DNA of 64,000 nt from an uncultured Clostridia bacterium (GCA_947623955.1 CANQIP010000056.1:1-64000); one strand, 5' to 3'; numbered from the stretch's first letter, positions 1 to 8,920 are shown. The notes: generated by a model from the sequence alone, not told the origin. A program made the numbers and translations.

Positions 1-73
1 CCGCGAGATTTACGGACGTCGTGGTTTTCCCCACCCCGCCCTTTTGGTTCGTTATCGCTATTATTTTGGTCAT
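1..73 (-). CDS. soj: ParA/Soj-family chromosome partitioning ATPase, N-terminal fragment (continues off the left edge)
   Basis: Reverse complement reads MTKIIAITNQKGGVGKTTTSVNLA, the deviant Walker A motif of ParA/Soj. ATG at 73, RBS-like acggag just upstream. Partial, so absent from the ORF track. Confidence 0.9.
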   Translation of the reverse strand, partial: MTKIIAITNQKGGVGKTTTSVNLA

Positions 74-157
74 GTTTATCTCCGTAAATTGTTTTGTTAA
101 TTTTTTGATATAGGTAACATCCTGAGAATATTATACCATAAATGATTTATTTGTAAA

Positions 158-173
158 TGTTTCACGTGAAACA
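158..173. promoter_or_regulatory. parS centromere site
   Basis: TGTTTCACGTGAAACA, exact 16-bp match to the bacterial parS palindrome, next to soj. Confidence 0.9.
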
Positions 174-252
174 AATTAAAATTTAATATTGATGTAATAT
201 TTGAAAAATGTATATTTTGGTATGTTGGGTGAATAATAAGAAAAAGCGCAAG

Positions 253-366
253 GCCCCTTGTCAAAGGGGGCTGTCACGCGCAGCGTGACTGGGGGATTCT
301 TTTTTGAGTTTTTATAATGAATCCCTCCACCGCCTTCGGCGGTCCCCTCCCTTTGACAAGGGAGGC
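253..366. repeat. Palindromic intergenic repeat
   Basis: Ends GCCCCTTGTCAAAGGG and CCCTTTGACAAGGGAGGC are inverted repeats. Internal GTCACGCGCAGCGTGAC and CCGCCTTCGGCGG hairpins. Related text at 10902-10980. Confidence 0.7.
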
Positions 367-384
367 AGACGGGCGCACATCGTG

Positions 385-530
385 AGCCTCCCCTATTAGG
401 GGAGGTGTCGGCGCGTGCTATTGCGCAGCAATAGCCAGCAAAGCCGACGGAGGGGTTTTGAAAATTGTCAAAAACAAACCCCTCAGTCACACTGCGTGTG
501 ACAGCTCCCCTAGTAGGGGAGCCATACGGC
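385..530. repeat. Palindromic intergenic repeat, rearranged member of the family at 7648, 13784 and 17622
   Basis: Contains CCTCCCCTATTAGGGGAGG, CGGAGGGGTTTT, AAACCCCTCAGTCACACTGCGTGTGACAGCTCCCCTAGTAGGGGAGCCATACGG. Confidence 0.7.
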
Positions 531-555
531 GCCATCTATCAAAAAGGAGGAAATC

Positions 556-2166
556 ATGTTATTTGAAAAATTCGTAAACTACGCCTTATTCCGCACGGTG
601 CCGTCGAAAAAGGGGTTCGTGCTGACGGAAAGCGGCGAGGACGGCACAAAAAAGCAAAGCACGGAAAACGACATGATTTCCGCCGACATAGACGTAAACT
701 TCAAATACGTAAAAGAACGTTTTAACTACCCCGTCAACAACGATATTGTGATACGCAAAATCGAGCTTAAACAGGAAAAGCGCGCGTTTGTCGTGTTCAT
801 AGACGGCATGGTCGACACCGAATTTGTGAACGACAACATCATACAGTCGCTGCAGACAATGCCGTATGTGACGTTTTCAAAGCTGAAAAGCGGCGAGGAC
901 GTGATCGGTGAAAAATTCATATCGCACTCGCAGCTTAACATCGTGACGAAGATGGACGACGTTATGACCGAGGTAAATTTCGGCAGCTGCGCGCTGTTTG
1001 TCGACGGCGTTGCGAAAGCGTTTGTGATGGACGTGAGGAGCTGGGATCACAGGAGCATCGAAAAATCCGAAAACGAAAAGTCGATATACGGCCCGCAGGA
1101 GGCGTTCGGCGAAATGCTCCGCGCCAACACCGTGCTTGTGCGTAAAATTATAAAGGACGAGCATCTTATCGCCGAGGGCGTGACGATAGGAGAAAAGAGC
1201 AAGACGCGCGGCGTGCTGCTCTACATTTCCGACATCGCGAACCCAAAGCTTGTGGACGAGGCGCGGAAAAGAATTGACGGCATAAAAATGGATTATGTCA
1301 TTTCAATCGAGGAGGTCGCGCTGATGATAGAGGAAAACACGTTCACCGCGACGAACCATTTCCTCCACACCGAGCGACCCGACCGCGTTGCCCGCGCGCT
1401 GACGCAGGGGCGCGCCGCGCTCTTATTAAACGGCAGCCCGCAGGCTCTAATAATGCCGACGAATATATTCGAGCTTACGCACGCCGTGTCGGACGACTAT
1501 TTGAGAGTGCCTTACGCGAACATGGCGCGGCTCGTGCGCGGGGCGGCTCTCATGCTGTCAATGCTTTTGCCCGCGCTGTACCTCGCGATAACGCTGTTTC
1601 ATCAGGAGGTCATACCGACGTACCTGCTCTACTCGATAAGCGCGGCGCGTGAGAGCGTGCCGTTTCCGAGTGTGCTGGAACTTTTGCTCATGGATTTTTC
1701 GTTCGAGATGATACGCGAGGCGGGAATACGTATGCCCGGACAGATAGGCTCGACGCTCGGCATCGTCGGCGGTCTTATACTCGGTCAGGCTGCCGTGAGC
1801 GCGAAGATAGTCAGTCCTATTATGATTATCGTTATTGCGATAACCGGTATAGGCTCGTTCGCGACGAGCGACTATTCGCTTAGCTGGAGCTTTAGGATTT
1901 TAAAGCTGATTTTTATTGTGTTCGCCGCGTCAACGGGTTTTTACGGCATCGCGATAGGACTTTTTATATACGCGCTGAGCCTTGGCGCGCAAAAGAGTTT
2001 CGGCGTACCGTTCCTGTCGCCGCCGTTTAGGGTGCGCAGCAAAAGCTCGTCAACGCTGCTGTTCGTGAACCCAATATGGCGCAGGGAGAAACGCCCCGGA
2101 TTTTTACACGCGCAGCAAAAGACCTCCGAGCCGAATATAAGCAGGCAGTGGACGGAAGAACAGTAA
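556..2166 (+). CDS. gerAA: Spore germination protein, GerA/GerKA family
   Basis: 536 aa. Contains KSIYGPQEAFGEMLRANTVLVRKII typical of GerA A-subunits, with C-terminal TM segments. RBS aaaggaggaaatcATG. Followed by B- and C-subunits. Confidence 0.9.
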   Translation: MLFEKFVNYALFRTVPSKKGFVLTESGEDGTKKQSTENDMISADIDVNFKYVKERFNYPVNNDIVIRKIELKQEKRAFVVFIDGMVDTEFVNDNIIQSLQTMPYVTFSKLKSGEDVIGEKFISHSQLNIVTKMDDVMTEVNFGSCALFVDGVAKAFVMDVRSWDHRSIEKSENEKSIYGPQEAFGEMLRANTVLVRKIIKDEHLIAEGVTIGEKSKTRGVLLYISDIANPKLVDEARKRIDGIKMDYVISIEEVALMIEENTFTATNHFLHTERPDRVARALTQGRAALLLNGSPQALIMPTNIFELTHAVSDDYLRVPYANMARLVRGAALMLSMLLPALYLAITLFHQEVIPTYLLYSISAARESVPFPSVLELLLMDFSFEMIREAGIRMPGQIGSTLGIVGGLILGQAAVSAKIVSPIMIIVIAITGIGSFATSDYSLSWSFRILKLIFIVFAASTGFYGIAIGLFIYALSLGAQKSFGVPFLSPPFRVRSKSSSTLLFVNPIWRREKRPGFLHAQQKTSEPNISRQWTEEQ

Positions 2167-2171
2167 GAAAA

Positions 2172-2187
2172 TGTTTCACGTGAAACA
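2172..2187. promoter_or_regulatory. parS centromere site (second copy)
   Basis: TGTTTCACGTGAAACA, identical to the site at 158-173, in the 35-bp gap between the germination A and B genes. Confidence 0.9.
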
Positions 2188-2201
2188 ACAGAGAGGGATT
2201 T

Positions 2202-3278
2202 ATGATTGCAAGAAAAGAACTGACGCTTTTGACGGTAACGGCTATCATGGCGAAAATGGTGCTCGTGTTCCCGAAACTGCTGCTATCGAACAGCGGCAGC
2301 GCGGCGTGGATACAGGTAATATATAACGTGCTGTGCGCGGCGGCTGTGTTCGCCGTCATATCGTGGCTTTACGTGAGCGACAAAAACGTTATCGAAATGG
2401 CGGGCGCGATAGGCGGAAAGTGGCTCAAAATACCGACGGGACTTGTAGTGTTTGCGGTGTTTATGATAAATTTCGCGCTTATCATACGCGTGTTCCCCGA
2501 AACGGTAAAGACCGTGCTTTTGCAGAATTTCGACACGAACCTCATAACGCTTTTGTTTATGGGCGCGATAGGCGTCGGCGCGGCTCTCGGTATTGAGTCG
2601 ATCGCGCGCGTGAACTATATATTTATACCGATAATCGGCGTGATACTCGCGCTTTTAATCGTGCTGCTCGTGCCGCACTACAATATCTATAACCTTCTGC
2701 CGATACTCGGCACGGGCGCGAAAAAAATCTTCGCCGACGGCTTTCACACCATATCCATTTATTCGGATATGCTGCTTTTAAACATTCTGCTGCCGTACTA
2801 CAAGGACGCGGGCGAGGCAAAAAAAAGCATACGCGCGGTGTTCCTGATAACCGCGCCCGTGACGGTGCTGATTATTCTCGCGTACTGTCTCGTGTACCCT
2901 TACCCCGTGTCGGGCGAGTTTATGATACCGTTTTACCAGCTGGCGCGTATACTGCACCTCGGCGATTTTCTGGGAAGGTTCGAGCCGGTGTTCCAGTTCG
3001 CGTGGTCGATACTGCTCCTTTTGTATTCCGCGCTGTACATTTTCGCGCTGTGCCGCGTGTGGCAGACGACGTTCGACCTCGATTTTTACAGACCGCTTGT
3101 GTTTCCGGTCGTGATAATAAGCGGTGCGATCTCGCTTTTGCCCGCGACGCTTAACGATATAGTGACGAACGCCGAATTTGAAAACAAGCTCGCGTACCCC
3201 GCCGCGTTTTTGCTGCCGGTCATTTTCGGTATCGTGTCGAAAGTGCGCGAGAAAAAACGAAAGGAAAAAAGCGGATGA
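2202..3278 (+). CDS. gerAB: GerAB/GerKB-family endospore germination permease
   Basis: 358 aa, multiple TM segments, position between A and C subunits. Confidence 0.85.
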   Translation: MIARKELTLLTVTAIMAKMVLVFPKLLLSNSGSAAWIQVIYNVLCAAAVFAVISWLYVSDKNVIEMAGAIGGKWLKIPTGLVVFAVFMINFALIIRVFPETVKTVLLQNFDTNLITLLFMGAIGVGAALGIESIARVNYIFIPIIGVILALLIVLLVPHYNIYNLLPILGTGAKKIFADGFHTISIYSDMLLLNILLPYYKDAGEAKKSIRAVFLITAPVTVLIILAYCLVYPYPVSGEFMIPFYQLARILHLGDFLGRFEPVFQFAWSILLLLYSALYIFALCRVWQTTFDLDFYRPLVFPVVIISGAISLLPATLNDIVTNAEFENKLAYPAAFLLPVIFGIVSKVREKKRKEKSG

Positions 3279-4384
3279 AAAAAATATTGACGGTTATTTT
3301 TGCCGCGGCTGTAATTCTTATGACCGCGTCGTGCAACGGCGTCGAGCCGAACGATCTTTCATATATTGTCGCGCTCGGTATAGACGGCGGTGAAAACGGA
3401 AAATATAATATTACTATACAGTACGCAAATCCCGCGCAGATAAGCGGCGGCGAGGAAATAAACATTGATGAAAGCGGCGTTCAGAACGTGACGGTCGAGG
3501 CGAGCGATATTTACGAGGCTGTCGCGTCGGCTGATTTGCAGGACAGTAAAAAGCTGTTTTTGTCGCATACGAAGGTGGTAATTTTTTCGCGTTCCGTCGC
3601 GGAAGAGGGATTGGAAAACATGTCGGAGATGTTCATTAACAGCGAGGAGCTGCGTCCCGACGTGTACCTCGCCGTGTCGGAGAACGCGCGCGAGTATCTC
3701 GAAAGCATGAACCCCGAGAACGAGGCAAATCCCGCGAAGTATTACAAGATGTTTTTCGACAAGGACAAGCTTACCGGTCTGCCGCACGGCACGCTGAAGG
3801 TGTTTTTCGACGGTATAGAGACGGGCGAGTACGACACGGTTCTGCCCGTGGTGTCGCCCGACAGCGGAGACGCGAAAAGCGCGGTGTTTAACGGCGGTAA
3901 GATGGTCGGCGAGCTTGAGCGCGACGAGACGGAGCTTTACAAATTCCTCGACCGTGATTTCGCGGGCGGCTTTGTTACGCTGCAGAACGAGGACACGCTC
4001 CAAAAGCCCGTGACTATAAAGATAGCGCAGAAAAAACAGCCGCGCTATAAGATTGACACGAAGAATAAGTCAATTCATGTCGGTTTGACGCTGAACGGAA
4101 GTATTTATTCCGCGCCGCCCGACTACGAGCCGGACGAGAGCGCCGAGGAGTTTGAGCAAAAATGCGAGGAGCATATAAAAAAAGAGAGCGAAACGCTGAT
4201 GAACAAGGTCACGAGGGAGTATAAGAGCGACATTTTCCACCTTGACGAGCACGCGAAAAAGAATTTTTGGACTTACGGCGATTTTGAACAGTTTAAAAAT
4301 TCCGTCGATTACAGCGAGTACGCCATAACGGTGGACGTGAAGTTTAATATAAAGAAAACGGGAATGGTGCAGAAGGAGGATTAG
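3275..4384 (+). CDS. gerAC: Ger(x)C-family spore germination lipoprotein
   Basis: 369 aa. Lipobox MTASC, then NDLSYIVALGIDGGENGKYNITIQYANP as in GerC proteins. Overlaps gerAB by 4 nt. Confidence 0.88.
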   Translation: MKKILTVIFAAAVILMTASCNGVEPNDLSYIVALGIDGGENGKYNITIQYANPAQISGGEEINIDESGVQNVTVEASDIYEAVASADLQDSKKLFLSHTKVVIFSRSVAEEGLENMSEMFINSEELRPDVYLAVSENAREYLESMNPENEANPAKYYKMFFDKDKLTGLPHGTLKVFFDGIETGEYDTVLPVVSPDSGDAKSAVFNGGKMVGELERDETELYKFLDRDFAGGFVTLQNEDTLQKPVTIKIAQKKQPRYKIDTKNKSIHVGLTLNGSIYSAPPDYEPDESAEEFEQKCEEHIKKESETLMNKVTREYKSDIFHLDEHAKKNFWTYGDFEQFKNSVDYSEYAITVDVKFNIKKTGMVQKED

Positions 4385-4386
4385 GC

Positions 4387-4548
4387 ATGGAAAAGCTGAT
4401 TTTACTGCCGGTTATCGCGGTGTGTCTGACGCGTACCGCGGGCTACGGCATTTATACCGCGAAGGAGAAAAACGGCGCGGGGTCGGTCGGGCTTTTTGTG
4501 ATTTTGCTCGCCGCGATAGGCGCGTCGGTGTATTTTCTTATGAGATAG
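4387..4548 (+). CDS. Small putative membrane protein (53 aa) at the end of the ger operon
   Basis: MEKLILLPVIAVCLTRTAGYGIYTAKEKNGAGSVGLFVILLAAIGASVYFLMR, two hydrophobic segments. Starts 3 bp after the gerAC stop; aaggagg upstream. Confidence 0.55.
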   Translation: MEKLILLPVIAVCLTRTAGYGIYTAKEKNGAGSVGLFVILLAAIGASVYFLMR

Positions 4549-4599
4549 GACTTGCAAACGCCCCGCGTATGTTGTAAAATATAGGCGGGGTGTTTTGTT

Positions 4600-5094
4600 T
4601 TGGAAAAGATACGAGCGTGCTTTTTTACAGGTCACAGGCGGCTGCCCGCCGCGCGGACAGATGAGATAAAAAATTTGATATGGGATGAGGCGGAAAGGCT
4701 TATAAACGATTACGACGTGCGCTATTTTATATCGGGCGGTGCGCTCGGTTTTGACACGATAGCCGCCGAAACGGTCGCGGAGCTTAGGGAAGTATATCCG
4801 CATATCAGGCTCGTTTTGTACCTGCCGTGTTACGACCAGAGCAAGAGGTGGGATAAAAAGTCGCGGATGCGTTACGACGATATGCTCGACGCCGCCGACG
4901 ATATTCTCTACGTCACCGAGTCAGCTTACGTGGACGGATGTATGCAAAAAAGGAATATGCGCATGATCGAAGACGCGTTTTTCTGTATCGCGTTCTGTAT
5001 TTTGTCCAGCAGCGGTACCGGCGCGACAATCCGCACCGCCGCCGACCTCGGCGATAAGGTGATCAATGTCGCCGATAGGATGTATGAGGAATAA
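4600..5094 (+). CDS. SLOG/DUF1273-like protein (YpsA-related)
   Basis: 164 aa, ACFFTGHRRLP...YFISGGALGFDTIAAETVAELR, TTG start. Confidence 0.75.
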   Translation: MEKIRACFFTGHRRLPAARTDEIKNLIWDEAERLINDYDVRYFISGGALGFDTIAAETVAELREVYPHIRLVLYLPCYDQSKRWDKKSRMRYDDMLDAADDILYVTESAYVDGCMQKRNMRMIEDAFFCIAFCILSSSGTGATIRTAADLGDKVINVADRMYEE

Positions 5095-5122
5095 AAAAAC
5101 GGCTCTCAATAAAGAACCGTCT
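5093..5122 (-). terminator. Rho-independent terminator of higBA
   Basis: Reverse complement ACGGTTCTTTATTGAGAGCCGTTTTTTT. Confidence 0.6.
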
Positions 5123-5135
5123 TTCCAAACCGAAT

Positions 5136-5420
5136 TTATTTTAAAATTATTTGAACTTCTTTTCCCAGTGATTGAGCCACTTTTGTTAAAAAATCAAGCG
5201 ACGGGTTATATGTTCCGCTTTCCAGTCTGGATATATTCGATTTTTGTGTTCCCACTCTGAACGCAAGCTCCTCCTGAGTGATGTTCTGTTTTGCGCGTTC
5301 CTCTATAATTTGCGATACAACCTCGTATCTCGGCTTAAGTCTTTCGTATTCTTCCTTAAATTCAACGTCATTCATAAGAATGTCTTTCACTTCGGAGAAC
5401 TTCGCTCCCGCTCTACTCAT
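5136..5420 (-). CDS. higA: XRE-family HTH antitoxin (HigA-like)
   Basis: QNITQEELAFRVGTQKSNISRLESGTYNPSLDFLTKVAQSLG is a canonical XRE HTH. ATG at 5420 preceded by aaggtg and overlapping the toxin 3' end. Confidence 0.8.
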   Translation of the reverse strand: MSRAGAKFSEVKDILMNDVEFKEEYERLKPRYEVVSQIIEERAKQNITQEELAFRVGTQKSNISRLESGTYNPSLDFLTKVAQSLGKEVQIILK

Positions 5421-5778
5421 CACAGCACCTTCTTTCATAGTCTTGTTTGTATTTTATTGCCCTGTTTAACTCGCTTGTCGGGGTTTTGTTGGATTTTTTG
5501 GTAAAACCGTTAAGCAGCACAAAGGTGTTATTTTGAAAAGTAAAATAAAATATTCTGCTTATATCGGAGGAAAATTTTATTCTAAGCTCAAATAAATCCT
5601 TGTATTTTTCGCCTTTTATCGGTTTTACATACGGTTCCCGGAGGTTTGCCCCGTGTTTTTCCAGCAATTCGATTTCGGAAAACGCCTTTGCTCTCATTTT
5701 GGGGTTTAGAGAAAGCAAAAAATCCAAAACGGGAATATCGCCGTTTTCTTTTTTATAGTATTCAACCTGCCAATCCAT
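5413..5778 (-). CDS. higB: RelE/HigB (phage Gp49-like) toxin
   Basis: MDWQVEYYKKENGDIPVLDFL...LREPYVKPIKGEKYKDLFELRIKFSSDISRIFYFTFQNNTFVLLNGFTKKSNKTP. ATG at 5778 with tcggaggtgt RBS; the 156-aa track ORF starts too far upstream. Confidence 0.85.
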   Translation of the reverse strand: MDWQVEYYKKENGDIPVLDFLLSLNPKMRAKAFSEIELLEKHGANLREPYVKPIKGEKYKDLFELRIKFSSDISRIFYFTFQNNTFVLLNGFTKKSNKTPTSELNRAIKYKQDYERRCCDE

Positions 5779-5814
5779 TATACACCTCCGATAATATATG
5801 CTTTTTCTGTATAT

Positions 5815-5838
5815 TATGTTATCATATACGATAACATA
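5815..5838. promoter_or_regulatory. Inverted-repeat operator overlapping the higBA promoter
   Basis: TATGTTATC-ATATAC-GATAACATA, perfect 9-bp arms. Minus-strand TTGACA -35 at 5839-5844 abuts it. Confidence 0.7.
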
Positions 5839-5928
5839 TGTCAAGAAATTTTTTTGTGTGTGGTTCATTACGGTCGCATACAAGACCCCCTCTATGAGGG
5901 GGTCTTGTAGTTGCCCCTACAACTACAA

Positions 5929-5956
5929 AAAAGCTGCGGCGTGAACCGCAGCTTTT
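5929..5956 (-). terminator. Terminator downstream of gpmI
   Basis: AAAAGCTGCGGttcacgcCGCAGCTTTTTT on the minus strand. Confidence 0.8.
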
Positions 5957-5961
5957 CATAT

Positions 5962-7479
5962 TTATCCTACTATCAAACTTTCACCTGTCATTTCCTCGGG
6001 TTTTTCGAGGTTCATAAGCTCCAGCATTGTGGGGCAAAGATCGGAAAGACGACCGGTTTTCAGCTTAACGTCGCCCGCGCCGATCAAAATCATCGGAACG
6101 GGGTTTGTGGTGTGAGCCGTGAACGGCGCTTTTGTTACGGGGTCGATGAGACAGTCCGCGTTGCCGTGGTCGGCTGTGATAATGACCTTGCCGTCCTTTT
6201 TGAGTATCGCGTCAACCGTTCTTCCGACGCACTCGTCAACAGCCTCAACCGCCTTGATTGCGGCTTCCATTATGCCCGTGTGACCTACCATGTCGCAGTT
6301 GGCGTAATTCAGGATTATAACGTCGAATTTATCCGAATTTATCGCGTCTATGACCGCGTCCGTAACCTCGTACGCGCTCATTTCCGGCTTTAAGTCGAAC
6401 GTTTCAACGTCCGGCGATTTTATGAGTATTCTGTCCTCGCCCTCGAACTGCTTTTCCTCGCCGCCGTTGAAGAAGAACGTCACGTGCGCGTACTTCTGCG
6501 TCTCCGCTATTCTAAGCTGCGTCAAGCCCTTTTTGCTTATATACTCGCCGAATGTCATGTGCAGCGATTCGGGCGGGTACGCGACGGTTACGTTCGGCAT
6601 CGACTCGTCGTACTGCGTCATGCAGACGAAGTTTACGGGGAAATATTTGCGCTCGAACCCGTCGAAATCGGGGTCTACAAACGTTCTTGTAAGCTGTCTC
6701 GCTCTGTCGGGGCGGAAGTTGAAGAAGATTACGCTGTCGCCCTCCTTGACCTGTCCCTGCTTGTCAACGACAGTCGGAACGACAAATTCGTCGGTAACGT
6801 CGTTCGCGTAGGAGTTTTTGACGGCTGTAACCGCGTCGTCCTCTTGTATGCCCTTGCCGAACACGATCGCGTCGTACGCCTTTTCGACCCTGTCCCACGC
6901 GAAATCTCTGTCCATCGCGTAGAAACGTCCGGCGATCGTCGCGATAGAGCCTACGCCTATCTCCTTAATTTCCTTTTCGAGCTGCGCCATATACTCCGCG
7001 CCCGAGGTCGGCGGAACGTCGCGTCCGTCGAGGAACGTGTGTATGTAGACTTTGGTAAGCCCTTTTTTCTTCGCCATGCGCAAAAGACCGTAAAGGTGTT
7101 CGTTGTGGCTGTGCACGCCGCCGTCGGACAAAAGTCCCATAAGGTGGAGCGATTTGCCGTTTTCCTTTGCCTTGTCCATCGCGTCCGAGAGCGCTTTGTT
7201 GTCGTTTATTTTACCGTCGTTTATGTCCTTTGTGATTTTGACGAGCATCTGGTACACGACGCGGCCCGCGCCGATATTCGTGTGGCCGACCTCGCTGTTG
7301 CCCATTTGACCGTCGGGCAGTCCGACGTCGAGACCACTCGCGCTCAGTTGCGTGTGCGGGTATGTCGCCATGAATTTGTCAAGGTTCGGCTTTTTCGCCG
7401 CCGCTATCGCGTTGCCTTCCGTGGACGGGTTGATGCCGTATCCGTCCATGATGATTAACGCTGTCGGTTTCTTTGCCAT
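5962..7479 (-). CDS. gpmI: 2,3-bisphosphoglycerate-independent phosphoglycerate mutase
   Basis: MAKKPTALIIMDGYGINPS..., GQMGNSEVGHTNIGAGRVVYQ, HTFLDGRDVPP. AGGAGG 7 nt before ATG at 7479. Confidence 0.97.
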   Translation of the reverse strand: MAKKPTALIIMDGYGINPSTEGNAIAAAKKPNLDKFMATYPHTQLSASGLDVGLPDGQMGNSEVGHTNIGAGRVVYQMLVKITKDINDGKINDNKALSDAMDKAKENGKSLHLMGLLSDGGVHSHNEHLYGLLRMAKKKGLTKVYIHTFLDGRDVPPTSGAEYMAQLEKEIKEIGVGSIATIAGRFYAMDRDFAWDRVEKAYDAIVFGKGIQEDDAVTAVKNSYANDVTDEFVVPTVVDKQGQVKEGDSVIFFNFRPDRARQLTRTFVDPDFDGFERKYFPVNFVCMTQYDESMPNVTVAYPPESLHMTFGEYISKKGLTQLRIAETQKYAHVTFFFNGGEEKQFEGEDRILIKSPDVETFDLKPEMSAYEVTDAVIDAINSDKFDVIILNYANCDMVGHTGIMEAAIKAVEAVDECVGRTVDAILKKDGKVIITADHGNADCLIDPVTKAPFTAHTTNPVPMILIGAGDVKLKTGRLSDLCPTMLELMNLEKPEEMTGESLIVG

Positions 7480-7504
7480 GTGCAATCCTCCTTTTTTGGT
7501 GGTT

Positions 7505-7620
7505 GGTATGCCCCCTCTCCGAGGGGGTCAAAACTCACTTGTGAGTTTTGGGGGGTGTCATTCTTCAAAGCATACACCCCCGAAATCAGAGATTTCGACC
7601 CCCTCATAGAGGGGGTCATG
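7505..7620. repeat. Palindromic intergenic repeat (CCCCCTC family)
   Basis: Nested palindromes CCCCCTCtccGAGGGGG, AAAACTCACTTGTGAGTTTT, ACCCCCTCATAGAGGGGGT. Confidence 0.6.
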
Positions 7621-7647
7621 CGTAGGGACGAACCGTGTTCGCCCGCA

Positions 7648-7769
7648 TAAACCCCTCAGTCACACTATGTGTGACAGCTCCCCTAGTAGGGGAGCCATAC
7701 GATGAGCGCCGCATCTCGCAAGCCTCCCCTACTAGGGGAGGTGGCGCCGTAGGCGTCGGAGGGGTTTTA
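7648..7769. repeat. MITE-like repeat, copy 1 of 3
   Basis: TAAACCCCTCAGTCACACTATGTGTGACAGCTCCCCTAGTAGGGGAGCCATACG...CCTCCCCTACTAGGGGAGGTGGCGCCGTAGGCGTCGGAGGGGTTTTA; terminal AAACCCCTC/GAGGGGTTT inverted repeats. Confidence 0.85.
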
Positions 7770-7796
7770 TATATACTAAATCACGCTTACCCCTAT

Positions 7797-8549
7797 TTAT
7801 TTCGCCGCATCTGTAATAACCGCGAAATCCGCCGCTTTAAGCGATGCGCCGCCGATAAGTCCGCCGTCGATATTCGGCTTTGACAAAAGTCCCGCCGCGT
7901 TCTTCGCATTCATTGAGCCGCCGTACTGAATGGTGATTGCCTTTGCCGTCGCGTCATCGTAAAGGTCTGCTAAAAGCTTTCTTATCGCACCGCAAACCTC
8001 CTCCGCCTGCTCGTCGGTCGCGGTCTTGCCCGTACCGATAGCCCAGATAGGCTCGTACGCTACGACAACTTTCTTCGCGTCGTCCGCGCTTATGCCCGCG
8101 AACGCCTTTTTGATTTGAATTGCGATCCAGTCCATAGTAATTCCCGCCTCGCGCTGCCCCAGACTTTCGCCGCAGCATACGATAGGAATAAGACCCTTTT
8201 CAAGCGCCTTTTTAGCCTTTAAATTGACCGTTTCATCGGTCTCGTTGTTGTACTCGCGTCTCTCGCTGTGACCCATTATAACATACTGCACGCCCAAATC
8301 AACGAGCATATCAGCCGATACCTCGCCCGTAAACGCGCCCTTGTCCTCGTAGTGGAGGTTTTCCGCGCCGATTTTTACGTGCGTACCCTTCGCCGCCTCG
8401 ATCGCCGGAGCAAGGCACACGTACGGCGTGCAGCATACTACCTCGCACGTCGCGCCCTTTGTCGCCTCAACGACCTCTTTAACGAAGTCGTACGTCTCCG
8501 ACGGCAGCTTGTTCATCTTCCAGTTTCCCGCTATTATATATTTTCCCAT
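7797..8549 (-). CDS. tpiA: Triosephosphate isomerase
   Basis: 250 aa, MGKYIIAGNWKMNK..., VIMGHSERR, VVAYEPIWAIGTGKTAT. Confidence 0.98.
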   Translation of the reverse strand: MGKYIIAGNWKMNKLPSETYDFVKEVVEATKGATCEVVCCTPYVCLAPAIEAAKGTHVKIGAENLHYEDKGAFTGEVSADMLVDLGVQYVIMGHSERREYNNETDETVNLKAKKALEKGLIPIVCCGESLGQREAGITMDWIAIQIKKAFAGISADDAKKVVVAYEPIWAIGTGKTATDEQAEEVCGAIRKLLADLYDDATAKAITIQYGGSMNAKNAAGLLSKPNIDGGLIGGASLKAADFAVITDAAK

Positions 8550-8551
8550 TG

Positions 8552-8920
8552 TTAATTCTCCTTTTGTTTTTGTATTGTTAAATCTATATACTCACATACT
8601 CCCTTAAAATTGGTGTCGATTTCCAAATTGGAAAATCGGATCACCGTTATTCCCATGCCGTTCAGCGCTTTTGTCCGCGCCGCGTCGTAGTCCTCCTGCC
8701 CGTCGTAATGCTGACTGCCGTCAAGTTCTATGGCTAATTTGGCGGATGCACAGTAGAAATCGACGATATAATTCAATATTATTTTTTGCTTGTAAATTTT
8801 TATCGGGTAGTCTTTCAAGAAGTCATACCAAAGATGTTTTTCTTGTTTTGTCATGTTTTTGCGCAGTTTTACGGCGTTTTGTTTCAGGTTTTTGTTATAA
8901 GGCAGATGTTCGTATTTCAT
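8552..8920 (-). CDS. DUF559-family (endonuclease-like) protein
   Basis: 122 aa, LRKNMTKQEKHLWYDFLKDYPIKIYKQKIILNYIVDFYCASAKLAIELDGSQHYD...VIRFSNLEI, the DUF559 signature. Confidence 0.85.
   Translation of the reverse strand: MKYEHLPYNKNLKQNAVKLRKNMTKQEKHLWYDFLKDYPIKIYKQKIILNYIVDFYCASAKLAIELDGSQHYDGQEDYDAARTKALNGMGITVIRFSNLEIDTNFKGVCEYIDLTIQKQKEN

Noticed and set aside
176-535. 119-aa minus-strand ORF
   Set aside because: Translation of palindromic intergenic repeats; similar peptides (GSPTRGAVTRSVTEGF) appear at the other repeat copies.
5911-7458. Long plus-strand ORFs (160, 153 and 324 aa)
   Set aside because: Antisense to gpmI, whose protein is unambiguous.
7635-7883. ORFs at 7635-7883, 13659-13919, 13771-13983 and 17617-18057
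   Set aside because: They are translations through the MITE-like repeat family (SVTLxVTAPLVGEPY...SPTRGGGAVGVGG) and run into flanking genes.
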